Origin: Crocinitomicaceae bacterium
GTDB taxonomy: Bacteria > Bacteroidota > Bacteroidia > Flavobacteriales_D > Crocinitomicaceae
NCBI GenBank assembly: GCA_021325675.1
Contig: JAJTCM010000005.1
Coordinates: 124,001-188,000 of the forward strand
Direction of reading: 5' to 3'
DNA length: 64,000 nt
The notes beneath the pieces were generated by a model. That model did not search any database, had not been told where the DNA came from, and saw only the letters and a list, made by a program, of their open reading frames with translations. The translations under genes were made by a program, and so were the position numbers. Each line of letters starts with the position of its first letter. Position 1 is the first letter of the stretch. Below are positions 24,501 through 34,468 of this stretch, piece by piece.

Positions 24501-25730
24501 ATGCCAAAGATTTCACAAAAAGCGATTGACATGCCGGCTTCCCCGATCCGTAAGCTGGTTCCGTATTCTGAAAAAGCCAAAAAAGAAGGCAAAGTGGTTT
24601 ACCACCTGAACATCGGCCAGCCGGATATTGAAACGCCTCAAGTGGCTTTGGATGCCGTTAAAAACATGGACCGCAGGGTGATTGAATACAGTCATTCCGC
24701 AGGTTTTGAATCCTACCGCAACAAGCTGGCAAACTTTTATCAAAAAGGCGGTTTACCGGTAAACTCTGAGGATATCATCATCACAACCGGCGGTTCGGAA
24801 GCGCTTATTTTTGGCTTCATGTCGACCTGCAACCCGGGCGACGAAGTGATTATTCCTGAGCCTTTTTACGCTAATTATAACGGTTTCGCAGTGACTGCAG
24901 GACTAAACGTTGTTCCAGTTGCTTCCACCATCGAAAGCGGTTTTGCTTTGCCACCGGTAGAGGAATTTGAGAAGAAAATTACTTCCAAAACCAAGGCAAT
25001 CGTAATTTGCAACCCGGGCAACCCAACCGGTTACCTGTATACCCGCGAAGAGCTCGAAAAGCTGCGTGACATTGTGAAAAAACACGATTTATTCCTCTTT
25101 GCAGATGAAGTTTACCGCGAATTCTGCTACGATGGCGCAAAACCTTTCTCCGTACTAAACCTCGAAGGCATTGAGCAAAACGTGATTATGATCGACTCCG
25201 TGTCGAAAAGATATTCCATGTGCGGCGCACGCATCGGGGCTTTAGTCTCTAAAAACAAAGATGTGATGATGGCTGCCCTCAAATTCGGACAGGCGCGCTT
25301 ATCCCCGCCAACGATCGACCAGATTGCTTCCGAAGCTGCTTTGGACACCCCGCAATCTTACTTTGATAACGTTGTTGCCGAATACGTACAGCGCCGCAAT
25401 ATCATGGTGGACGGCCTGAACAATATTCCCGGCGTTTTCTGCCCGAAGCCGAGCGGCGCATTCTATTGCGTTGCCAAATTCCCGGTAGATGATGCCGAAA
25501 AGTTCTGCCAATGGTTGCTTGAAGATTTTTCTTACGAAGGACAGACCGTAATGATGGCCCCTGCAAATGGATTCTATTCCACGCCGGGCGCCGGAAAAGA
25601 CGAAGCGCGTATTGCTTACGTTCTCAACCAGGATTCCCTGCGCAAAGCAGTTAAATGTTTGGAAGAAGCGTTGAAAGTCTATCCGGGAAGAACTGCTCTT
25701 ACAGAGCATGAATTGAAAATGGAGAATTAA
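24501..25730 (+). CDS. PLP-dependent class I aminotransferase (aspartate aminotransferase-like)
   Basis: 409 residues of fold type I. The N-terminal NIGQPDIETP, the PLP-binding TTGGSEALIFG, NPGNPTGYLYTREEL, ADEVYREFCYDG and the Schiff-base lysine Lys236 in DSVSKRYSMCGARIG all appear in order. The C-terminal substrate Arg is likely in KDEARIAYVLN. The sequence type is that annotated as pyridoxal phosphate-dependent aspartate or aromatic aminotransferase in Bacteroidota. It transfers amino groups between amino and 2-oxo acids in the cytoplasm; exact substrate not determinable. The last residues KMEN and the stop codon are encoded within a GGAGAAT-type intergenic repeat. Confidence 0.93.
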   Translation: MPKISQKAIDMPASPIRKLVPYSEKAKKEGKVVYHLNIGQPDIETPQVALDAVKNMDRRVIEYSHSAGFESYRNKLANFYQKGGLPVNSEDIIITTGGSEALIFGFMSTCNPGDEVIIPEPFYANYNGFAVTAGLNVVPVASTIESGFALPPVEEFEKKITSKTKAIVICNPGNPTGYLYTREELEKLRDIVKKHDLFLFADEVYREFCYDGAKPFSVLNLEGIEQNVIMIDSVSKRYSMCGARIGALVSKNKDVMMAALKFGQARLSPPTIDQIASEAALDTPQSYFDNVVAEYVQRRNIMVDGLNNIPGVFCPKPSGAFYCVAKFPVDDAEKFCQWLLEDFSYEGQTVMMAPANGFYSTPGAGKDEARIAYVLNQDSLRKAVKCLEEALKVYPGRTALTEHELKMEN

Positions 25731-25762
25731 GAATTATTTTCCATTCTTCATTCTCAACTTTC
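25714..25762. repeat. Inverted AT-rich intergenic repeat overlapping a gene end
   Basis: GAAAATGGAGAATTAAGAAT is followed by its imperfect inverse, ATTCTTCATTCTCAACTTTC. The element sits between two convergent genes, overlaps the last codons and stop of the aminotransferase, and ends 6 bases before the stop of the opposing oxidoreductase gene, so it may serve both as a terminator. Confidence 0.6.
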
Positions 25763-25767
25763 TATTT

Positions 25768-26898
25768 CTAGAAGAGTTCCGCATTCTCCTTCCCCACCAT
25801 GGATCCGATTGCCACGCCCATGCCGCCCATGCGCACACCGATCGCGATGTTGTCTGATATTTTTCGGATGATCGGTTTTTTGGTCTGGCCAACGCCCATA
25901 ATCCCGGCCCAGGTGTAATCCACTTCGAAAGGCGTTCCGGGCAGGATCATTGTTTTGAGCTTGCTTTTCAGTTCGTTCGTAATCAGCTCTGTGTTTTCAA
26001 GGGTTTCTGTTGTTTCTGCTTCAAAAGCCAGGTTGCGTGCGCCGCCGAATAAAATCCGGTTGTGAATATTGCGGAAATAGTAGTAACCCATCTGGTAATG
26101 AAAAGTTCCTTTGATATGCAGGTTTTCAATCGGTTTGGTAATGAGCACCTGGGCCCGTGCCGGCTGGATATCGTCGTTCGGTAAAAAGCGTTTGGCAAAG
26201 CCATTCACGCAAATGCAGGCATTCGAAGCTTTGAATTCGCCGACTGACGTTTGTACCTGTACACTTCCATTTTGCTGTACCAGGTCAATGACTTCGATTC
26301 CCGATAAGTGCAGGATCTTGTGCTCACTCAGCAAAGCCGCAAAACGGAGCATCATTTTCCCGGTATCGATCTGGGCTTCCAGGCGGTTATAAAAGCCGGT
26401 TTTTACATCCCCGAAACCAAAGCGCTGCTGAACCCCGAGATCTTCCGAATACACGTTCATTTCCCCGGTTAATTCGCCGATTTGCTCGTTGAGATAATCC
26501 AGCTGACCCCGGTAAGGCGCCGGATCTGTTTTTCCATCGATCAAATCCCAGGAACCGTTTTGCTGAAAATCAAGGTTTTCGCGCCCGATCAGCTCCTGCA
26601 AATAAATTAAGCCTTCGTAGCGTTTCTGTACGGTGAGCCAAACTTCCGGCTCGGGCATTTTCTTCAAATCGTCACATAATTCCGTGACACTGCCAAAACA
26701 GGCGAAACCCGCATTTTTAGTGCTCGCGCCCATTGGAAGGTAACCCCGCTCAAGGATAAGAATTTTGGCATCCGGGTATTTTTTACGCAAGTGGATCGCC
26801 GTGCTGCAGCCCACAATTCCGGCGCCAACAATGACAAAATCCAGGCCTTCGAAATACGAATTCCGTTCCCAATAGCTCAGCGCGTTTAATTTCAGCAT
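25768..26898 (-). CDS. FAD-dependent oxidoreductase (DAO family)
   Basis: 376 residues. The N-terminal dinucleotide-binding fold starts at about residue 20 with VIVGAGIVGCSTAIHL and ends with LILERG, followed by GASTKNAGFACFGS, the flavin contact region of the D-amino acid oxidase/glycine oxidase family. The C-terminal FAD-closing motif is GVRMGGMGVAIGS. A substrate-cap beta sheet lies between, with FHYQMGYYYFRNIHNRILFGGARNL. It probably oxidises an amine or amino acid in the cytoplasm, but the specific substrate is not evident. It is convergent with the aminotransferase gene and divergent from the giant TPR gene. Confidence 0.9.
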   Translation of the reverse strand: MLKLNALSYWERNSYFEGLDFVIVGAGIVGCSTAIHLRKKYPDAKILILERGYLPMGASTKNAGFACFGSVTELCDDLKKMPEPEVWLTVQKRYEGLIYLQELIGRENLDFQQNGSWDLIDGKTDPAPYRGQLDYLNEQIGELTGEMNVYSEDLGVQQRFGFGDVKTGFYNRLEAQIDTGKMMLRFAALLSEHKILHLSGIEVIDLVQQNGSVQVQTSVGEFKASNACICVNGFAKRFLPNDDIQPARAQVLITKPIENLHIKGTFHYQMGYYYFRNIHNRILFGGARNLAFEAETTETLENTELITNELKSKLKTMILPGTPFEVDYTWAGIMGVGQTKKPIIRKISDNIAIGVRMGGMGVAIGSMVGKENAELF

Positions 26899-26954
26899 CG
26901 GTGTTTGTATTTAGTTTGATAAAAAAATGCGATATTTGTAAAAAAAATCGATTA

Positions 26955-26962
26955 CAAAATTA
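26955..26962 (-). promoter_or_regulatory. -7 promoter box for the FAD oxidoreductase
   Basis: The minus strand reads TAATTTTG, 57 bases before the ATG at 26898. No TTG -33 at the expected spacing, so support is modest. Confidence 0.35.
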
Positions 26963-27010
26963 AACGAATTCTGTAACTAGTTGTACGGGATCTCGTTTAA
27001 CACAGGAACA

Positions 27011-30000
27011 ATGAAGCAATTTTATATCCTTTTCGCTTTTTTACTCAGCACGCTCGCCGGACTGGGGCAGGCAAATATTGACCTGGATATCACGACCAAA
27101 GACTATACGACAGGTAAAAAAGTGACCGGTGTTTCCATCGATATTTACGACGGCGCCAACATCATCAAAAGCATTGTCACACCATCCAACGGGAATGTCC
27201 GTTTCAATATCCCGGCCGGGAAAAAATACAAAATCGAATTCTCCAAAGCGGGCAAAGTAACCCGTTTCGCTTACATTGACGGAAAAGGGATTGATCCTGA
27301 ATTACTCCAGGGAGGAAGCTCCGCCAAGGCCAAGCTGGAAGTATCGCTTTTCGACCAGGTTCCTACGATCGACTACAGCTACGTAGAAAAAAACCCGTTT
27401 ACCGAATATTATTTCGACGGAACAAGCCCTGAATTGCAATACGATGACGTGCTCCGGGAAAAAATGGCAAAAAAAATCGCTGCCCTTGTAGAGCAAAGTG
27501 AAAAAGCCGCCAACGACGTGGAAGCCAAATACCAGGATGCGATGTCAAAAGCCGCTGAATGGGAAAACAAAAAAATGTACAAGGAAGCACTCGCCAAATA
27601 CGAGGAAGCTTTGCTGATCAAGCCAAAAGACAAAGACGCAACTGATAAAGTGAAAGAAATGGACTTCCTCCTCAAGCAGCAGCAGCAGGGTGACCAGGCC
27701 GCCAAGCAAAAAGAGGAAGAATATAAAAAACTGGTTGCTACGGCCGATGCGCTCCGTGACCAGGGAAAATATGCCGAAGCTGTTGCCAAATACCAGGAAG
27801 CCCTGAAGATTAAGGACGAGCAGTACGCCAAAGACCAGATCACGAAAGCAAACAAAATTATCGCCGACCAGAAAGCCGCTGCTGAAAACGAAGGCAAATA
27901 CAAAAAAGCCATTGATGCCGGTGAAACCCTTTTCTCCCAGAAAAAATATACCGACGCCAAAGCTTCTTTTACGGAAGCCTTAAAATACAAGCCAAACGAT
28001 CCTGTTGCAACCAAGCGACTCCAGGAAATTGACGTTAAAATCAAGGAAGAAGAAGCCCTCGCCGGTAAAAAGAAGCTTTACGATGCTAAAATCGCTGAGG
28101 CGGAACAATTGCTAGCTTCCAATAAGCTCGTTGAAGCAAAAGCCAAGTTCAGCGAGGCGCTCACGATTGACAATACGCAAACGTACCCAACAACAAAAAT
28201 CAAGGAGATTGACGCTAAGCTGGCCGATGCCGAAAAAAACAAGCAGAAGAAAGAGAAGTATGACGCGGCGATGAAAGCTGCCGACCAGCTGTTTGCTGCC
28301 AATAAACTGGCTGAGGCCAAAGCCAAATACCAGGAAGCCGCTTCTATTGACAATACACAAAGCAAGCCGGCTGAAAACATTCAGAAAATTGACAAAATGC
28401 TCGCTGACCAGGAAACGGCTAAGCGCGAAAAGGAAAAAGCGGATAAAATTGCCCTCCTGATGAAGGACGCTTTAGCCCTGTACAGCAAAAACGACCTGGA
28501 AAACGCCAAAAAGAAATATCAGGAAGTCTTAAGCCTTGATGGCAATAACGCTGAAGCTAACAGCAAGATCAACGAAATCAACAATAAAATCGCGGCCAAC
28601 CAAAGCGAAGCCGAGAAGACCAAAAAATTCAATGAGCTCAAAACCGAAGGTATCAGCCTGATGAGCCAGAAAAAATGGTCGGATGCCAAGCGCGTGCTCA
28701 ACGAAGCCAGAGGACTGAAAGCTGATCCGGACATTGATGCCAAGCTGAAAGAAATTGAAGCTAAAATTGCTGAGGAAAACGCCAAGCTTTCTGCTGACCA
28801 GGCGTATAACAAACTGATCGAGGAAGCCAAAGGCCTGGAAGCATCCAACATTGACGGCGCAATCGCCAAATACAGGGAAGCACAAAAGATGAAGCCGAAC
28901 GATCCCGTTCCACCGGCGAAAATCAAAGAGCTCGAAGCTAAAAAAACTAACGCAAGCGCTGCTGCCGAAACCGATAAAAAATATGCCGAAGCCATGAAAA
29001 AGGGCAAGGATGCTATGGCGGCAGAAAACTATTCGGATGCGATCAAATTCTTCAACGAAGCCGGAAAAATCAAACCGAGCGAAACGGAGCCTGCTATCAA
29101 AGCCAAGGAAGCCGAAGCCCTTTCTGTCAAAAAATCCCAGTCGGAAGAAGACCGGAATTATGAAAAGATCCTGACAGCTGGACAGAAGGCTATGGATGAG
29201 AAAAACTGGACCAAGGCAAAAGAATTGTACAACCGCGCGCTGACTTTCAGACCGACGGACATCATCCCGAAAAATAAGCTGAAAGAGATCGACGACCTGA
29301 TGAAGGCTGAAGAGGAAGCCAAAAAAGGAACAGCTGATAAAGAAAATGCCTTCCGCAATAAAATGGCAGAGGCCGAAAGTGCTGTTAAAGTAAAAGATTA
29401 CGACAAAGCCATCCGTCTTTTCGAAGAAGCAAAAGTATTGAAAGCTACAGACCCTCAGCCGGCCAAGCGCATTGAGGATGTGAAAGCCCTGCGCGACAAA
29501 GAAAGTGCGTCCGCGCAAAACGACAAATTATACCAGGAATACATGAGCAGCGGGGTTTCCGCCATGAACTCCAAGAATTATACCCAGGCCCTCTCCGAGT
29601 TTAAAAACGCATTGAACGTTAAAAAGAACGATAAAGCCGCCCTGGCGAAAATTGACGAGGTACAGCAGCTCATCGACAACGAAAGCAACAACAAAACGGC
29701 AGCAGAGTTCAACCAGCTTATCAAGGAAGCGGACGCTATGTTTGCCCTGAAAACCCAAAAAGGCTATATCGATGCGAAAAACCTCTACGGAAAGGCCCTG
29801 AACATTAAAGGCAATGACGCCTACGCGCAGAAACAATTTAAGCGTTGTGCCGAAGAGCTGGAGAAAATCGATGATGGCGACCGCGAATACCGGAAAATCC
29901 TCGATAAGGCCGATGAAAATTTCCAGAACAAGAAATACGACAAAGCTATTGAGCTTTACAAACGCGCCAAAGGCTTCCGCCCTAGCGACAGCTATCCGCA

Positions 30001-31669
30001 GGAAAAACTGGATGAGATCGATGCAATCCTGAACCCGGCAGTAACGAAAACAATTGGCCCGCTCAACGCGCTGGGAATCCCGACAACGGACGATCCGAAC
30101 AAAGCCAACGCCGAACTGGTAAAAGCCGAGGAAAGCCGCAAACAGCTAAGAAAACGCAACGTTGAGGTTAAATCACAGAAAACGCAGGACAACAATACTG
30201 TTCTGACGGACAAGAAAACCGAAGCGATTTACAACCAGAATAACCAGGTTTCCGAAATCGTTCAGAAAAACGCCAAAAACTACCGCGAGGGAGACGAAAA
30301 CCGCCAGGAAACAGTAGAAACTGTGGAGAAGAGCAAAACTTCCATGAGCAATAACGCGAACGAGAGTACGACCGTTAAATACAACGAAAATTTAAATAAC
30401 CGCGAGAATATCAGTACCATTACCAGCGAAGTTTCAGCAGAGCAAACGCAGAAAATAGCTGTGTACACCGACAATACAGAAACAGTAAAAGCGGTTAGTA
30501 AAAGATATGATGACAAAGCGATTGTTGACAAAAACCAGGCTTACAGCAACAACATCACCAACCGCGGTGAGCTGGAAAAAACCCAGGTAAAAATCGACGA
30601 TCAGAACAACGACGATTACGAGGAGCGCAAGCAGATTGATGACCAGGTGAAAGACATCAACGCAAAAATCAACAAAAATGATGATTTTAATGTTTCCAAG
30701 GAAAGCGACAATATCCTGAACGTAGCGACTAAGATCGAAACGGAAGAAAAAGTACGCAGCGCCAAAGAAGTAGCGGACAGCAAAACACCATACAACAACG
30801 GACTGGAAGTAGACCAGGTGGATAACAAGCTGAGCAAAAATGCTGCAGAGCAAGGACTTGAGCATATAGAAAAAAGCCTGAAAAGTGACGGGGAAATCGC
30901 CGCCAAAAACAAAGTAATAGCCCTCATCCCGGAACAGCAGGATGCCAACCGGAAAAACAACGTAGACATCGTTCAGAAAGAAGCGCACACAATCCAGGAT
31001 AAATCCCGTGAGGAATACAACCAGAATGTGGTAAAACACCTGACTAACCAGGGAAGTATTTCCTCTACCGTAAAATCCGCCGGTGAGCTGGCCGATACGA
31101 AAGTAGCCGATGCTAAAAAGATCGCTGCTGACGTAGACCGCATGGATAAATCCGCTAACAGCTCCCATATTGAAAAAGGCTTGAATGACGACCAGCAGCG
31201 CGCCAATACCAAAACGGACGTGAACAACACCATGATCTCAACATCCAAAGAAAATACGCAGAAAGCTACCAAAGTGGACGAGAACATTGATGGCGTTAAA
31301 AATGTATCAACCAGTGCAGGCGATCAGAAATACCAATCCGACCTGAACAAGAAGACTGCCCTGGAAAATGCACAGGTGAACCTGAACAAAATCTCCAGCA
31401 AAGAACTCAAATTTGACGATAAGGTAGCCAACGAGCTCGGTTCGATTTACCCGGAAGGCGTGTCCCAGGAAGTGTTCAACCAGGATGACGAAAACGGCTT
31501 GCTGATCGCTGTCGTTACCCGCCGCGTAGTAGTGAAAAACGGTTACGGCCAGGTATACATCCGCACGCAGTCGCTGACAGGCATTACCTACTCCAAAAAC
31601 GGTGAGCCTTCCAACGAGCATATCTGGCAAAAAGAGACCCAGGATTCCAAATTGAAGCGGAATTATTAA
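27011..31669 (+). CDS. Giant exported TPR-like repeat protein with conserved-looking C-terminal tail
   Basis: 1552 residues from ATG 27011; the frame extends to a TTG at 26981, but only the ATG places the signal peptide (KQFYILFAFLLSTLAGLGQ) at the N-terminus. Residues about 25-105 look like a carboxypeptidase-regulatory-like beta domain (KKVTGVSIDIYDG; VRFNIPAGKKYKIEF). From about 150 to 1010 runs a long array of degenerate TPR-like units, with recurring phrases such as YAEAVAKYQEALKIK and KPNDPVATKRLQEID, very rich in Lys, Ala and Glu. About 1010-1465 is a polar low-complexity region. The last 85 residues switch to a compact domain (SIYPEGVSQEVF; GLLIAVVTRRVVVKNGYGQVYIRTQ; ITYSKNGEPS). No sorting signal, so it may be periplasmic and scaffold an envelope complex. 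Function unknown. Confidence 0.88.
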   Translation: MKQFYILFAFLLSTLAGLGQANIDLDITTKDYTTGKKVTGVSIDIYDGANIIKSIVTPSNGNVRFNIPAGKKYKIEFSKAGKVTRFAYIDGKGIDPELLQGGSSAKAKLEVSLFDQVPTIDYSYVEKNPFTEYYFDGTSPELQYDDVLREKMAKKIAALVEQSEKAANDVEAKYQDAMSKAAEWENKKMYKEALAKYEEALLIKPKDKDATDKVKEMDFLLKQQQQGDQAAKQKEEEYKKLVATADALRDQGKYAEAVAKYQEALKIKDEQYAKDQITKANKIIADQKAAAENEGKYKKAIDAGETLFSQKKYTDAKASFTEALKYKPNDPVATKRLQEIDVKIKEEEALAGKKKLYDAKIAEAEQLLASNKLVEAKAKFSEALTIDNTQTYPTTKIKEIDAKLADAEKNKQKKEKYDAAMKAADQLFAANKLAEAKAKYQEAASIDNTQSKPAENIQKIDKMLADQETAKREKEKADKIALLMKDALALYSKNDLENAKKKYQEVLSLDGNNAEANSKINEINNKIAANQSEAEKTKKFNELKTEGISLMSQKKWSDAKRVLNEARGLKADPDIDAKLKEIEAKIAEENAKLSADQAYNKLIEEAKGLEASNIDGAIAKYREAQKMKPNDPVPPAKIKELEAKKTNASAAAETDKKYAEAMKKGKDAMAAENYSDAIKFFNEAGKIKPSETEPAIKAKEAEALSVKKSQSEEDRNYEKILTAGQKAMDEKNWTKAKELYNRALTFRPTDIIPKNKLKEIDDLMKAEEEAKKGTADKENAFRNKMAEAESAVKVKDYDKAIRLFEEAKVLKATDPQPAKRIEDVKALRDKESASAQNDKLYQEYMSSGVSAMNSKNYTQALSEFKNALNVKKNDKAALAKIDEVQQLIDNESNNKTAAEFNQLIKEADAMFALKTQKGYIDAKNLYGKALNIKGNDAYAQKQFKRCAEELEKIDDGDREYRKILDKADENFQNKKYDKAIELYKRAKGFRPSDSYPQEKLDEIDAILNPAVTKTIGPLNALGIPTTDDPNKANAELVKAEESRKQLRKRNVEVKSQKTQDNNTVLTDKKTEAIYNQNNQVSEIVQKNAKNYREGDENRQETVETVEKSKTSMSNNANESTTVKYNENLNNRENISTITSEVSAEQTQKIAVYTDNTETVKAVSKRYDDKAIVDKNQAYSNNITNRGELEKTQVKIDDQNNDDYEERKQIDDQVKDINAKINKNDDFNVSKESDNILNVATKIETEEKVRSAKEVADSKTPYNNGLEVDQVDNKLSKNAAEQGLEHIEKSLKSDGEIAAKNKVIALIPEQQDANRKNNVDIVQKEAHTIQDKSREEYNQNVVKHLTNQGSISSTVKSAGELADTKVADAKKIAADVDRMDKSANSSHIEKGLNDDQQRANTKTDVNNTMISTSKENTQKATKVDENIDGVKNVSTSAGDQKYQSDLNKKTALENAQVNLNKISSKELKFDDKVANELGSIYPEGVSQEVFNQDDENGLLIAVVTRRVVVKNGYGQVYIRTQSLTGITYSKNGEPSNEHIWQKETQDSKLKRNY

Positions 31670-31688
31670 CTGTCAAATTGTCTTGCTT

Positions 31689-31741
31689 TGACAGCTGAAA
31701 CTGTCATTTTATCCCCCTTATGAGCTTGGCATAGTTTTCGA
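31689..31741 (+). promoter_or_regulatory. Palindrome and sigma-54-like element upstream of groESL
   Basis: A perfect palindrome TGACAG-N6-CTGTCA lies at 31689-31706. Downstream, CTTGGCATAGTTTTCGA carries GG (31728-31729), a 10-base spacer and GA (31740-31741), one base off the sigma-54 GG-N10-GC pattern. No CIRCE element and no TAnnTTTG box are seen, so this is the best candidate for heat-shock control. Confidence 0.4.
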
Positions 31742-31778
31742 CAAATACAGTCGAGAATCATAAAATAAATTTATCTAT

Positions 31779-32057
31779 ATGTCAACATCATTAAAGCCAT
31801 TGGCAGACCGCGTTTTGATTGAAGCGGCGCCGGCAGAGGAAAAAACAGCAAGCGGGATCATTATCCCTGATACAGCAAAGGAAAAACCTTTGAAAGGAAC
31901 CGTAATTGCAGTTGGTAACGGCAAAAAAGATGAGCCCATGACTGTCAAGGTCGGTGACACGGTAATTTACGGACAATACTCCGGTACGGAATTGAAAATT
32001 GATTCCAAGACTTTTCTTATCATGAAGGAGTCTGACATTTATGGCATCCTGTCATAG
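31779..32057 (+). CDS. groES: Co-chaperonin GroES
   Basis: 92 residues, the usual length. [27 protein letters not shown] contains the mobile loop that docks on GroEL, and [16 protein letters not shown] forms the roof and core strands. GroES caps the GroEL cavity during ATP-driven protein folding in the cytoplasm. It is followed by groEL after 48 bases that contain a short tandem AT-rich repeat (AATTATCT units near 32070-32095). Promoter candidates lie in the 109 bases upstream. Confidence 0.98.
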   Translation: MSTSLKPLADRVLIEAAPAEEKTASGIIIPDTAKEKPLKGTVIAVGNGKKDEPMTVKVGDTVIYGQYSGTELKIDSKTFLIMKESDIYGILS

Positions 32058-32081
32058 TCTAAAAATCTAATTATCTATTAA

Positions 32082-33740
<1,659 letters not shown>

Positions 33741-33795
33741 TTAGAATGTAAAATTGAAGATTTAGAATTAAATTCTTAATTTTGTATCAACTTAT

Positions 33796-33823
33796 AAAAG
33801 TCGCTCTCAGGAGCGGCTTTTTT
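33796..33823 (+). terminator. Rho-independent terminator of groESL
   Basis: AAAAGTCGCTC and GAGCGGCTTTT form an 11-bp stem with one wobble pair and a 4-base loop, followed by further T residues. Confidence 0.85.
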
Positions 33824-33876
33824 CCGTTTCTCCTTCCTGACCTTGTTCAGATAGACAGAAACGCCTTTATATAATG

Positions 33877-33904
33877 GCCCTTTCAGCAATGGAAGGGCTT
33901 TTTT
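33877..33904 (+). terminator. Second terminator-like hairpin after groEL
   Basis: GCCCTTTC and GGAAGGGC form an 8-bp stem with one wobble pair and a 6-base loop, followed by six T residues. It lies about 55 bases after the first terminator. The remaining bases to 34076 hold nothing recognisable. Confidence 0.65.
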
Positions 33905-34076
33905 GATCTATATACACTTGTGCTCAATTTAAAAGATAAATCCCATGTCTTTTTGCCACAAATCCGTGGCCGTTAAAATTTGATGCTCATCCAAAAACAA
34001 ATCCTCCAAAGCTGGTTTTAAGTTATTTTTTGTTAACTAATTTTTTTGGCGTGTCGGAAGCAAGGTCTAATTTTCG

Positions 34077-34084
34077 TAACTTTG
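34077..34084 (+). promoter_or_regulatory. -7 promoter box for the membrane protein-mpl pair
   Basis: TAACTTTG matches TAnnTTTG. It lies inside the N-terminal extension of the longer reading frame and ends 14 bases before GTG 34099, which decides the start. Confidence 0.5.
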
Positions 34085-34098
34085 TTGAAAACACGGAG

Positions 34099-34464
34099 GT
34101 GACAGAAGACCGAAGAACAAAAATTCAACTCATTCTATTTGCTATCAGCTTGCTTATTTCTTGCCTGATCATTTCCTATTTTTGGTTTATCCACCGTGAT
34201 TTTACACGCAAAATAGAAATTTGGGTAATGATCCTGGCAGTAGTTTATATCGCTATTGAACTGGTGAAAAAAAACCTGCTGCAATTTGTTTCCCGCTGGA
34301 ACCGCTTATATTACATTGGCCTGCTGGGCATCATTGCGCCGGTAGCCCTTGAAAACAAAGCCGGGCCCGAAACTCTCCGGTGGATCACCAATATCGGCGT
34401 TCTTTTCCTCCTTGCCCCGCTTGTGGTTGAAGCAGGAACTTTATTTAAAGCTAAACAGACGTAA
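34099..34464 (+). CDS. Small four-helix membrane protein of unknown function
   Basis: 121 residues from GTG 34099; a TTG at 34030 would add 23 residues that overlap the promoter box. A charged start (VTEDRRTKIQ) leads into about four membrane segments: LILFAISLLISCLIISYFWFI, EIWVMILAVVYIAIELV, LYYIGLLGIIAPVAL and NIGVLFLLAPLVVEAGTLF. No family recognised. It ends 4 bases before the mpl start and probably shares its transcript, so a role in envelope or murein metabolism is possible but unproven. Confidence 0.65.
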   Translation: MTEDRRTKIQLILFAISLLISCLIISYFWFIHRDFTRKIEIWVMILAVVYIAIELVKKNLLQFVSRWNRLYYIGLLGIIAPVALENKAGPETLRWITNIGVLFLLAPLVVEAGTLFKAKQT

Positions 34465-34468
34465 AACT

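Noticed and set aside
28529..29518. Long minus-strand open frames within the TPR-like gene
   Set aside because: They are antisense to low-complexity Lys/Ala/Glu repeats, which naturally leave opposite frames open, and the products are Phe/Ser/Leu-rich without motifs.
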